A stretch of 64,000 nt of DNA from Ascidia mentula (Eukaryota; Chordata; Ascidiacea; Phlebobranchia; Ascidiidae), in NCBI GenBank assembly GCA_947561715.1, contig OX387199.1, forward strand, positions 20,837,001 to 20,901,000, given 5' to 3'. Position 1 is the stretch's first letter. Every line of letters begins with the position of its first letter. The notes below the pieces were generated by a model, which saw nothing but the letters and a program-made list of their open reading frames with translations, made no database searches and had not been told where the DNA came from. The position numbers were made by a program, and so were the translations under genes. Of this stretch, positions 50,001 to 60,902 are shown in pieces.

Positions 50001-53000
50001 TTTGCATTCCGGAGCTAACAACCGAAGTCACGTGTTTTGGTTTGTGCATATGTCGTTAATGAGCAAGAGTTTCCGAACTAATTATTGAACTGGGAATATT
50101 TACTTACAAAGAAACACTCCCAGCCTACTTGTGGGTAGTTTTAGGTTTCTTTGGTGCACTCCACTTTCTTTTCCTCATCAACACTAAAAATATTTAATTT
50201 TGTCGCTGTTTTCTTATCCGAAGTGAAATGTGCCTACTCAACAGTAAAGCAAAATATCTGTACATTCGTCGGTTTTTACAAATATTACGTAGTAGTAATA
50301 ATGAAAGCAATAAAATACACACAAAACATATTATTTGTTTTATTATTACTATTACGTAATATTTGCAGAAACTGACGATGCTTATAGTAACCTACACAGG
50401 CGAAATCGATTTTTCACAATAAAATCTGCTGACGTAAATCAGAGGTTTGTTACTTCATTATATAAACCAACTAAAGTAATTTGCTGTGCAGATAAATAAA
50501 CAATGCCCAATTATGTTTCCACTTACTGGTGGAACTTCCCGCACTCTTTTGGTTTGCCGATTTCACAGAGACACTCGTGCATTTGGAATGCATTGGAAGC
50601 CCAAATGACTATTAAATTTATGTAAACTCCGAACGTCTCTACAATAAAGCCAGTGTAGTCTGTATAGCAGAAAATAAACGATTTTTGCATATTAAAACCG
50701 GTTAAAATATTAAAAGGCCTTCATGAATTTGGGACAAAACTCTTCGGAATTGGCACCGCAGTGGTGAAAATACCTGGGATCTCCATTCTCCATAGTGTAA
50801 CATAAATCAGATTTATCGTCGCAGTCAGAAATACCATTTGCGGAAGATTGCAATTTCTGCCATTCCGAACACATTTGAACCCGTGGCCGTTATTATGACG
50901 TAGAAACGAGGGACAATCATTACAAGGATCTCCATCGCAAACGGTCGAGCGTTTCCAACAAGCTGAACTTGGGCACTGGAAATGGGACGGGCAAAAGTAC
51001 TGGCAAGAAACACTACTACTGCAGGAAGCAAGTTTGTCGCAGACCTCATCTTTTCTAAAATTACAAACGTCTTCGTTTTGCACATTGCATTTTGAGAGAC
51101 TGCGTGATTAGCGAAGCAATCTCAAAGTTGATTTGGATTATTAACGATCCAATGAATAATTTATTACAAACAGTAAGGCCTCACCGCCAGGAAATTCATT
51201 GTTCAGACGTTTCGATTATGCACTCATTCTCAATATGAAATGCATTTCAGTTACATGGGCTTCTGTTTGTTTTGAAGACTTATAAAAAAGTTATGTTACT
51301 AAATAATTTATAACAGCAAAAGAAATATTTTAACAAAATATTACTTTACATACGCTTTCTTAACATAGCTACTGATTGGCTGCAGAGTTTTTGCATTACA
51401 ATTGTTTTCATCGCTCATATCAGGGCAATCGACGACGTCATCACAAACACTTGACCTTGAAATGATCATTGTGTGATTTTTGCATTGGAAACATAACAGT
51501 TGGTTCAATGATGAGGGGTTGCGATGGTCTCTACCGTGACGAAATTGCTTGTGTTAATGTTTAATTTACTCATGCTGCAACTAATGGGATATTAACGTTA
51601 TTGAGTTACAATACTTTTTGTATAGTACTTACTAAACAAAGTTGCACAAAAGTACCTGATATCCCCATTCTCGGAGGAGTAACACAGGTCAGATTTATCA
51701 TCACAATCGGCAATGCCATCCCATAGAAACATTTGCGGAAGATTGCAATACCGACCATTTCGAACACATTTGAATCCACACCCATTATTCCAGTGTTGGA
51801 AAGCTGGGCAGTCATTGCAAAGATCGCCATCACAAACAGTCGAACGTTTCCAGCAAGCTGAATTCGGGCACCGGAAGTGGGAGGGGCAGACGTCACATAA
51901 ACTTTTGTTCACACATTCGAGTTCTCCTTTACAAAACTCCTTGCGTCGCAAAGCGCATACTTTCTTAGATCTCCAGAAGTCATACTTGTGGTCGCAACTG
52001 CAACATACGTATTACATGAAATATTAAATAATATGCACGGCTTCTTGCTTGCAAATTTTTAATGAAATCATACAACATTGTGAATCCTAGGGACGTTGTT
52101 GGAATGTTTTTAATGCGCTTTTATAAACCCCCCCAAAAATACATTTATTTAACTTTTCCCCGAAATATTGACACTGCTACAATGAATGGTGCGATAAGCA
52201 CTGTTGTAGTAGGGACGAACTGTTTAGGCATAGAATAAGAAAATTTTATAATCAAAGATAGCATCTCAAACACCTACATAAAACAAAGACACCCATATTT
52301 TAATCAAAATCTGTTCAGTCCTTGACTTTACTACGTTACACAAACAGCACTTTAATTAGACACGGCGATTGTATCAATAATTTTTCTAACAACTCGTTTA
52401 GCCGACTTGGACATGATATGCTTCAAGTGTGAATAAAGCAGTAAAATAGTTCTATTTACTAATCCCGAAATTACGAAATAAGTAATAAGTTGGAAATACC
52501 TTACATATGGACTGGTGAGGTTTTCAGGATATGTGGAAAAGTCCGCAATTTTCCCATCACTTTGATCCAAGCAACCCCTCCACGTTTCACGAGCACCATC
52601 ACAAAAATATAAAGCATTCACTATTTCTCCATTATCACAAGTGAAACCTGCACAAGGCAAGTTAATGGAATCTGCATTATTTAACAAGAATACACAACCA
52701 ATACAGGTCAACGCGAAAGCGTTTCCTGCAATCGCACGACAAGGAATGATCGATGGTCCTTATACTGGCGATCATAGCTATCATATCGAGATCAATACGT
52801 TCTTTAGCATCGCAGTTGACGCATTGCAGCCAATCTGGACTGGTCGGGAAAGAGTGGCTGATACAGCTTGGCTGCAATGATTTGGCTGCGACACAAATGG
52901 TTCAACGTTATACATACTTTGTGCTGAAGCAAGTGTGGTGACCAAGAACAGGATTCCAGCAACAACCACTTTCAACGCATGTCTGTAAAATAACAAAACA

Positions 53001-53026
53001 GATTGTAGGAATGCTCTAGATATCAT
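47068..53026 (-). CDS. LDLa-repeat rhodopsin-family GPCR (RXFP/GRL101-related), 13 exons
   Basis: Exons in gene order: 52918-53026, 52500-52647, 51633-51997, 51354-51528, 50835-51099, 49352-49651, 49162-49293, 48672-48836, 48293-48609, 47921-48101, 47681-47858, 47414-47625, 47068-47357. A signal peptide (KVVVAGILFLVTTLASAQS) is followed by several LDLa-type modules (SKLCDGFIDCKDESDENPEN, DCSDWSDEC), then seven membrane segments: TM1 RAIVWIMGMFAIAGNLVVM, TM2 LNLSVSDLL and MGVYLIML, TM3 ending TIFRLY, TM4 VILSIILSLAFSFTIAFI, TM5 ITFNFLAFIFMAVSYFW, TM6 ITDFLCWVPISIVSFINF, TM7 NSSLNPLIYSD. The TM part resembles relaxin receptors and the snail receptor GRL101; no leucine-rich repeats were seen. 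The ligand is unknown. Exon 48293-48609 carries an extra 20 nt that breaks the frame in TM2; without it the whole reading frame is 2817 nt (938 aa). Exon 4's acceptor is weak, the last intron appears GC-AG, and the start ATG is provisional. Confidence 0.85.
50721..50834 (-). pseudogene. Decayed tail of a duplicated LDLa exon
   Basis: This stretch aligns with the end of GPCR exon 51633-51997 (DCDDKSDLCY and ENGD are still readable in another frame). Relative to that exon, 13 nt are missing right after the codons for CNLPQM, so the frame shifts. The junction now reads ATG|GTATTT, a usable donor in phase 0, and the next exon (49352-49651) begins in phase 0. I infer the tail has become intron. 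Confidence 0.65.
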
Positions 53027-53810
53027 TATTCTTTCTGTTATCAATACGGAGATCACATATTAGTCGTTTATCGAACACTTAGTTACGCTCGGTGAAACTA
53101 GACTTGTCAACAAACACGTGACTTCAGTCGACCAATCAGAAAGAAACATGCATATATAATGGCCAAGTTGCCTAAAGCTGAGCTTTTTTTTTGTTACAGC
53201 TTTGCGACTTTAGAGTGACTCATGTTAAAACAAAACAGATTTAATATCGTTTGGGAAAATTTGATTTTGTCATAGCGATTAGTGTGCGTAGTTTTCTTAG
53301 CGCCAAATGTCTTTTTTGAATAACGTACAAACAAATTACACGAAAAGAATAGAAATAATAACATTAAAACTTACTTTAATTTTCGAGGCATTCTTCTTTC
53401 TTCAGGTTACTTCAGTTGCAACAAATGGAGCTTCAACATATATTTTATGCAACTTAACTCTTGCCGGAACACACATAATGATTCGCGCGTTTCTTACATT
53501 CTAAAACTAACATTTACATAAATCTAAATGGTGTCTGGCAATTCAATATTCTAATTTAGTACTATCTGTATTGTTTGACTTGCTATCAAACGTCACGATC
53601 CAAAATAAACTGTAGATAGGTTAAGAGTTGGCATGTGCTGGATACAAACCCTACGTCTTGAAATGAAACGTTCAACAAAATTTAAGGGGGGTATTCGAAA
53701 GCTCGTCTTTAATCTGCAAACAAACAAATACTGTTATTGTTGCCGTAGCAGAATGTTATATAGCATACGACGAATGCAAATGACATGCAACTACATTTGG
53801 CAACATCGGT

Positions 53811-53905
53811 CAAGCGCCCGACCCATATACCAAGAGGAAAGAAAACTGATCGGAATTCGGGGCCAGGATATCCTGTGTTCAAACCCCGTTGTGGTGCAAA
53901 AGTAT
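53811..53905 (+). repeat. tRNA-derived dispersed repeat, copy 2
   Basis: Shares the start TCAAGCGCCCGACCCATATA and the following CCAAGA with 43501-43590, then GTTCAAACCCCG in place of the cleaner T arm of copy 1. More diverged than copy 1. Confidence 0.65.
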
Positions 53906-54331
53906 ACAATTATCACACTTAAGGCCAGCAAACTGGGTCAGGGAGGCAGCAACTCGTCTAATATTCTCAGAAAACAGTTGATTTATTTGGCACGAACGCG
54001 CGAATGCCCATCACACGAGAAAGGTAGATATTTCGGATTTGATTAAAACAGAGTATTTTGATGGTACAAATATTATGCACTATTCTACTAAAGGAAAAAA
54101 AAGTTTAATTCCTAACTACCTGGTTTAAAGTTGTCAGATTGCACAGAAATTGTGGTCATTCGGACATGGGCTTGAGTTTGCTTAGTGGTTACATCAGTCT
54201 TATAAACTGTTTTGTCATAAGATGCAAAACCGCGTGTTGGCCAAGCCTTGAAGAAAAAATGCATGTTCACAGCGGTAATTTTTAGTTAAAAGAATGAGTT
54301 TGTTCACCAAATACCGCTCGAAACTAATGTG

Positions 54332-54365
54332 TATTGGTAGCCTACTTATATTGGTAGCCTACTTA
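54332..54365 (+). repeat. Tandem duplication of 17 bp
   Basis: TATTGGTAGCCTACTTA occurs twice back to back (54332-54348 and 54349-54365) without change. Confidence 0.85.
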
Positions 54366-55322
54366 TATAGAAAGCGGCCTTATTTTTTTTGGAAACTAAA
54401 AATCATTACACTAACCGAAAATTGAAATCATCTGTGCAATCGTGGGCGTCAATAACTTTTGATGCTTCATTTCATCGGATCATCAACATTTGACGGGTAA
54501 ATTTTTTACAATTTCACAATACATTACGTAGGCTGCGGATAAAGCCCAAACATTTCGTGCTGCAGTCACGAGCCGTGAATGAACACTATTAAGAAAAATA
54601 TATATTAGTGATAAAACCGGCTTCTGCTAAGAAAAGCTAAAAAAAAACTTTCTAGTAATTCATTTATTTCGGAATGATATGATCTTATGCGGAGAAGTCA
54701 AATTCACAAAGTTGCCAGACGACGACACATTTCATCTGCTGACGTCAGTTATAAAGTCTGTTTTTTTGGAGTTGATTGTTGCGGCCTAGCTAGCACAGTA
54801 AAATCTAATCTCTCTTGACAACTTGAAACGATCAGCTGAGGTTAGTTGACATCGTCGTGTTGATAGTTGGCACATGAACCTCCAATCTCTGTTGAACCCG
54901 TCGTTGATAGAGTTGATGCGATCAATGTGGTGCTGTTCGGCCGTTTCCCTTGTTCGGCTTCAACGACGAGGCCGTAGAAACGATGCCGCAACACGACGAT
55001 GCCAACTAACGACAGGTTATCGTTTGACAGTGACTTTTTTTCTTTTTTTCTACTTCTTTCTCGGTATTACGCTTGGTTGCATACAGGGAAGTCTGTCTGA
55101 AAGCAACGAAGTAGTTTTGGCAGAAAACCCGACCTTCACGGTTTGTCATTTCATATTTGCAGTCGTGCATCCGATTGTTACCGTGACAACCAGGAGAGAG
55201 AACGTAAGACGAAACTGACACCAAAAAACTACAGATTGAGTTTAAAACCGTCGAAGTTTAAAAAATCAAAACAAGCACAAGCTTTTACAGTGTATGCCAC
55301 TATGATATACGCGTTGTATATT

Positions 55323-55620
55323 ATAGGCTAGGGGTCTTCAAACCTTTCAGGCTAGCGGCGCACTTGGATTCTCTTAATTCGTTTGCGGTACACCAATCTT
55401 TTAAGTCAAGATTTAACAGAAACCAACAGGTGGTCCTGGTTATGTGAACGGGTTGCTTTAATTCGGGGCTGCATTGACTTCCGAACGTTGTTTATTTTCA
55501 ATTAGTGTTATCAAGGCAACCGACAATCGCAGTGGAAGTCCATGACATTTTAAATACATTTTGCTGCGGCAAACCTGAACCCACTTCATGGAGCACAGTT
55601 TGAGAAACCCTGATAGGCTA
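55323..55620. mobile_element. hAT-like non-autonomous element with 8-bp target duplication
   Basis: ATAGGCTA at 55323-55330 is repeated at 55613-55620. The 282-bp element between begins GGGGTCTTCAAACCTTTCAG and ends with the inverted counterpart (right end read inverted: CAGGGTTTCTCAAACTG). An 8-bp duplication and this terminal pattern are typical of the hAT superfamily. The interior is non-coding. The left end seems to lack two terminal bases. An intact duplication suggests a fairly recent insertion. Confidence 0.75.
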
Positions 55621-56191
55621 CCGCTTGTGTAGACGTTGTGAGTGTAAGGAAGAATGAGAGGATAGGTACTGACATTTTTGCAACGACTTTGAACGTTGTA
55701 TTTGTCATCCAAGTACTTTCGTACGTCTATGTTTGCGTGAAGAAATAAAAAAAAATATTGGAAATGACGCAATGGCGCATTTGTTTGAGAAAGAAGATAA
55801 TTTAATATGTAAAGTTTATTTTTTGACGTAGCTTGCAGGAAAACGAGGAATCAACCGCTTTGTTTCAAAATATAATTGCATGGAGGTGTTTTCATGCGTT
55901 CAGGTTTTTGTTAAGTGGACCATTTCACAATCACCATGGTTCGCTGCATGCTACTAATGTTCGGTGTCTTAGAGGGTATGGGCTGTTATCCACAGCTGCA
56001 GCAGCAGTTTATCAAATAGTGTTTTTGTTAAAGACATTTTGTAGTTTAATTTCTAGGATCAGGTTCGCCTATTGCATAAATCTATAATTGAATGTTTGAC
56101 GTAGTATGTAAGCATTGTTTTGCCAAAATGACATGTGAGTTTTACTGATTTTTGCAGAAATGTTTTATCAGAAACAGAACAGGAAACAAAC

Positions 56192-59100
56192 ATGATATCC
56201 AGGAAATATTTTAGGATATTTTGTGTTGTATGTTTGACTGGGGTACTTCTTTACGTCATTTCCTGTTACAGGTAAAAAGTTGAAAATATTTGGCGGAATC
56301 CAGCCTGGCTGTAATGCTGGCAAAACTAAGGACATGCGCAGTGTGGCAATCCTGCCTTGTCATACGATAACATGAAACCTTTATGCGTTGAATAATTATG
56401 GTGGAAGAGATCCCCTACGTATATGTGAAGATCGCTTATCAAGTTGTCAGCTTTCACACCAGTGTACCTTCATCTCGTCGCTCAACGCAGCGATGTTTCA
56501 TGCTTCGCATGACAAGGCAGGATTGCCTCACTGCGCAGGTCCTTACTTGGTTCAGAGATTTTGTCAACTTGTCAGTTGTGCGCTGTGTATCTTGGCCACA
56601 TTATACCCCGTTCAACCGCTGAGCTCCTGTATTTCAGTTGGTAGAGCGTTAGACCTGGTGGGCCGACGGTCGTAAGTTCAAATCTGCCCAGTTTCTAGCT
56701 GTACACTTAACCTTCGAAAACAGCGAATGGATTGACGATACATATTTTTGCGATTATTATGTATTTTATCGACTAGATAAGTGTTTCATAATCAATTTTT
56801 AATCTCACTGAAAATGTTTGACCTAACCTTTTGCTTCCTTTAAAATCAATACTTTTTCTTTGTGCCTTTTTTTTAAATAGATTTCTTCAACCACAGTGCA
56901 ACTCTAAGGAGTTCACACATCTTAGGTTAAGAAACACCCGGTCCATAAAGTTTCAGTCGCTTTATTTGTGATGTGCAGGTAACTCAATTTTATTTTAAGG
57001 TGGAATGATTCCAGTTCCCTCCCCAGCATCACTTTGTGGAAACAAGGTTCGTGTCGCGCAGAAATATCGTGTATAATGTAAACCTTTTCTTTCCTCTTGA
57101 ACGTTTCATCAATGTTGGTCAAATTGTTGTCATGCTGCCGAAGCAACTTATTATTGAAATAACAAAAACTTTTACTGTAATGTTAGTAACATATGGACAA
57201 ACTTTATTCCAATACTGGTAAAAAATGTCTGCTGTTCATATTGATTCAAATATACATTTGACGGAGTTGTTAACTTACAATTTTGTCGTTTGCCATCTAT
57301 TTATTGTTTGTGTATAATTTTATTACTCAGTATTACGAAGTCACACAAGCGAACACAAGGAAACGACAGAACCAAATAAGCTCTGTGTCTTGCGAAGATT
57401 TGTGCAGCAAAAACTGCTCGTACTGCAGGTTTGATTTACACTTTTTGATGCACCTTTTTATTGATGATGTCTTAAAACATGTTCGCAAAGAGGCTTGATT
57501 AAACGTTGTTGGGTGTGAAACCATGATCATTTGGAACAAAAAAACTTTTTGTGAAAACCTGCCCGCATTTTTAAAACCAATGGCGTCCAAATTCGACACA
57601 CATGTCCTGCGTTGTCAACCCCTGATCTGGATTTAGATGACGCATTAGACAAAACAATGAATTTTTTAATCAATAAAATTTAGAAATTAACGTGCTGTAA
57701 TAATCCTCGCTGTAAAGGTTATTACTCGATACCCGTGAACTCTTGACCTCTGATGGTCAGTCGGTTTTGATGAAATGTAGTTTGTTCAGTAAAAATCGAA
57801 TCAAACATAAAGGAAAATCGACTAATAAACGTAAATTATTTTAAATGTGGTAGAATCCGGGCACGATTAGGCACTATCTTGATACTGGTAACATTTATTT
57901 ATTGCAAAAAAGTAATAATTGTATGAGACTGTATGAGGAATAATGTCAGCTTTTCTGCACCCGCCATCGTCACTTTCTACAAATATATGACGAAATAAAC
58001 ACAAACCACAAAATGTGTGCTTCAACATTCGTTGTATATTTCCTAAAACCGATGATGATGATGCGAAATCGATTTTTCGAGTGTTTTTATTAAACTAGCT
58101 GACATTAATCCGTAACATTTTGCCTCGCGTAATTGGATAAGTTGTTGATTTATCAACTTTGTCCCTCCTTTAGAATCCACGTAACTGCACGAGGGCACGG
58201 AAGCTTCTGTGCAAGATAAAAGTAAATTGGTGCGGGTTCGGATGCCAACTGCACTACATCGGTATGTGTTTCCTATTGGCTACAGGAACTAACAGGACCC
58301 TGGTTTTAAACATTGAGTTGAAAAGCCACCCAACGATTAAATCCATCAACGAAGCTTATCTGCCTTTGAGCGAAACGTGCTCCGATTGGTCTGAAGAGGA
58401 ATTCAATAAAGCCGATAATTTTAAGGTAAAGATTTTTGAGGTTGGTAGGAATTTTTTGACCACACCGGATTAGAAACTCACCATGGACAGAAAACCCGAT
58501 GAGGTTTTCCACTTATGTGAATATATTATCAAACACCTGACTGATGTTGCTGCGGTGTGAAATGCAAGAATCGCAACAAAATTCTACACTTGCGGTTTTA
58601 CTTTTTATGTATCTTGTTATTAAAATATTTGTTAAAAGGTTTTGCACGGAATGAGGTGGCAATTACGTTTAGCAATCCAACTAAAAATAATTGCGAAAAA
58701 CTCGTGACTGAGGCGTTGGGTTTGTGGGTCAGTAATGTCTGTATGGAAGACAGATGTTCCAAAACATAAGACTTTCTTACAAGTATAATAATCTGCCATT
58801 CTCCGTCGGTATTGTAGTTTTCCACGATTTTACTTAAAGCGACAAACCACAGATTGGTGTCAGCAAATTCAAAACGAGACTTTTTGCTTTTTTATACACA
58901 TAACACTTTGATATCGCCGATATATACACAATTCCAAACATACAGTAAGGTTCTCCTTAAATAAATTAGCAAACGTTCTCCTTTAAACTTGAATTGTTGA
59001 CTTCCACAGGCGACGGAGTCGAGGAAACGAGCGTCGACAAACGAGTGGTCAAGTTTTTTATAAACGACATATTTCAACCCTTCACGGCTTTCGCTCCAAA

Positions 59101-60902
59101 CAGTTATCCGGAATCTCTGAAGGAAAAACTGGAACCAATATGTGAAGAACCACAAGTTTGGTGGGTTGGTCAGCTGATGACGTACATCACCAGAGCACAA
59201 CCTTCTCTCACAAAACAAATAGAAGAACTCAAGCAGAAGATTGGGTTTATTCACCCAATTGTAGGGTGAGTATCTTGCATGCAAATTTCAAACGTCCTTC
59301 TGATGGCTTGTTTACTTTTAGGAAACTATGGGTTAGTCGCAGTGAGCAGCCAGCTTTTTAACGATGCTACTGCAACCTAGTGGTCGATATGCGAGATGAG
59401 ATTTTCAATTTATAAACGCGTTTGCTGCGCTAAGATCCTGTTTTGGTGTACGAAAGTGTCGAAATTTAGTCTTTTAAAATGATTAAATAAGAAAACACGC
59501 AATGCATGCTCCAAGTTGCTGTTAACCAACATTTCTTTGATTTGGGGGCGACTGCGATCACTTCATCCACTTGTGTACGTATTACTACATACTATTAAAG
59601 TCGTTCCGTTTCCCATAGAGTTAATATACGACGAACAGACAAGCTGCAAAGGGAAGCCAAGTTTCAGTCGCTTGAAGTCTACATGGATCGTGTGGAGATA
59701 TGGTATCAGAAGCATCAACACGAAAACGTCTCGCGCCGCGTATTTTTGGCCACAGATGACGTAAGCGTACATGAGGAGGCTTGTAAAACGTACGTAACTT
59801 TCATTCAGTTCTTGTTTTGACAACTTAAATAATGTGTTAACTTTCTAGTCGGACGACCAAGTGTGGAAATGTATTTTTAAGATTAAGTATCGATAAGTTC
59901 CTGGCCAACGTAACAAGTTTATGTCCATTCGTACCAGATATCCATCCTACACCTTCGTTACTTTGACCCAAAACACAGAAACCGCCAAAGCTCAGAGGGA
60001 AACAGAAGCGGGTTTCTGGGGAATTGTTCAAGACTTGGCGTTGTTGGGTGAATGCGATCACGTGGTTTGCACTTACAGCTCAAACGTGAGCAAACCTTAA
60101 CATAATGTGAACTGTATAAACATTTAACATTGGTTGTGCTTCGTAACCAATAATATCTCTTCCTTTTACCACTTTGTATTCCGCTATGTTTCAAAACCAC
60201 TGGTTCACAAATTTCATTAACCAGTGATGCAACCATCCACGACAAAATGCTGTAACGACGAACTAGGAAACGTCCACTTTTTTGTGGCAATTTATGGTGT
60301 TTACCTATTTTAAAGACAAATTCCCTTACGTAATACGATAAATCGTTTGTATCACTGGAATATCGAAAAGGTCGCCTAGTTTGTTCTCCTACTATAAGCT
60401 TGCGACGCCTCACCAGCATTAACTAAAGCGTCGCACTAATGCGTTGTGATTTACCATTTCAAACCATTCGACACAGTTGTTGACATATTTCAATATGCTT
60501 TCCAGATCGGTCGGCTTATTCACGAAAGGCTCCTAGCGAACTTCGACCCAAACCCCGCGACTGCCTCATCTGTAGACACCAACTGGATTTATCCAGGACA
60601 GGTTGGAGTTTATCAAGCGATCTCTGACTATAAACCAGAAGACCACAATGGCATGCAAATGTTGATCGTGGATAACATCACCAATGTACGATGTCAACTG
60701 ATGTGCAATGGTTTCAACACAAGAACAAAAAACAATGGAGTCTTTCCTCTGGAAAAAGCGAAACTAATTCCCCAGACTGCTGCGTACGCCATGTTTATAA
60801 GATAAAAATATGTTTTTACATTTTATACCAGCACATGGAGAACATTAGTCTGCGTATAATTTGAAGTCGAGGCGATATAAAGTGCCCATTTCACAGAATA
60901 AA
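56192..60902 (+). CDS. FUT8: Alpha-1,6-fucosyltransferase, FUT8-like
   Basis: Exons: 56192-56271, about 57341-57428, 58174-58444, 59010-59265, 59619-59760, about 59918-60085, 60506-60805. FUT8 adds core fucose to N-glycans in the Golgi. Exon 1 encodes a short cytoplasmic end and a membrane anchor (FCVVCLTGVLLYVISCY), fitting a type II protein. Conserved blocks: NPRNCTRARKLLCKI, CGFGCQLHYIGMCFLLA, LPLSETCSDW, EEPQVWWVGQLMTYITRAQP, KIGFIHPIVG, VNIRRTDK (the GDP-fucose-binding motif, HVRRTDK in human), RVFLATDD, CDHVVCTYSSN. The C-terminal exon corresponds to the catalytic end plus an SH3-like domain (NNGVFPLEKAKL). The N-terminal coiled-coil stem is much shorter than in vertebrates. Two junctions are unsure. 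Exon 2 works in phase only from 57341, next to a better acceptor at 57330. The exon before RYPSYTF has an in-frame TAA at 59894-59896 if it starts at the strong acceptor (59849). Confidence 0.87.
56335..56537. mobile_element. Foldback element in intron 1 of the fucosyltransferase gene
   Basis: Arms 56335-56391 and 56482-56537 are inverted copies with a few differences (GACAAGGCAGGATTGC in the right arm and its reverse complement in the left). The spacer is about 90 bases. Non-coding. A tRNA-like fragment follows about 80 bases downstream. Confidence 0.65.
56621..56694 (+). repeat. Degenerate tRNA-like sequence
   Basis: Has a D-arm/A-box-like TTTCAGTTGGTAGAGCG and a B-box-like AAGTTCAAATCTG at tRNA spacing. 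The anticodon stem and T stem do not pair, so it is a tRNA pseudogene or tRNA-derived SINE rather than a functional tRNA. Confidence 0.55.
60897..60902 (+). terminator. FUT8: Poly(A) signal of the fucosyltransferase gene
   Basis: AATAAA about 90 bases after the stop codon ending at 60805. Confidence 0.75.

Larger units (their letters stand above)
53027..55322. other. Spacer between divergent GPCR and fucosyltransferase genes
   Basis: No gene I can support. A plus-strand frame at 54874-55218 has a hydrophobic stretch (VTFFLFFYFFLGITLG) but no homology I recognise. Contains a tRNA-derived repeat (53811-53905) and a two-copy 17-bp tandem repeat (54332-54365). Confidence 0.4.

Noticed and set aside
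54874-55218. 114-aa plus-strand frame with a hydrophobic stretch
   Set aside because: Hydrophobic run comes from a T-rich tract; no homology and no supporting splice sites to the fucosyltransferase.
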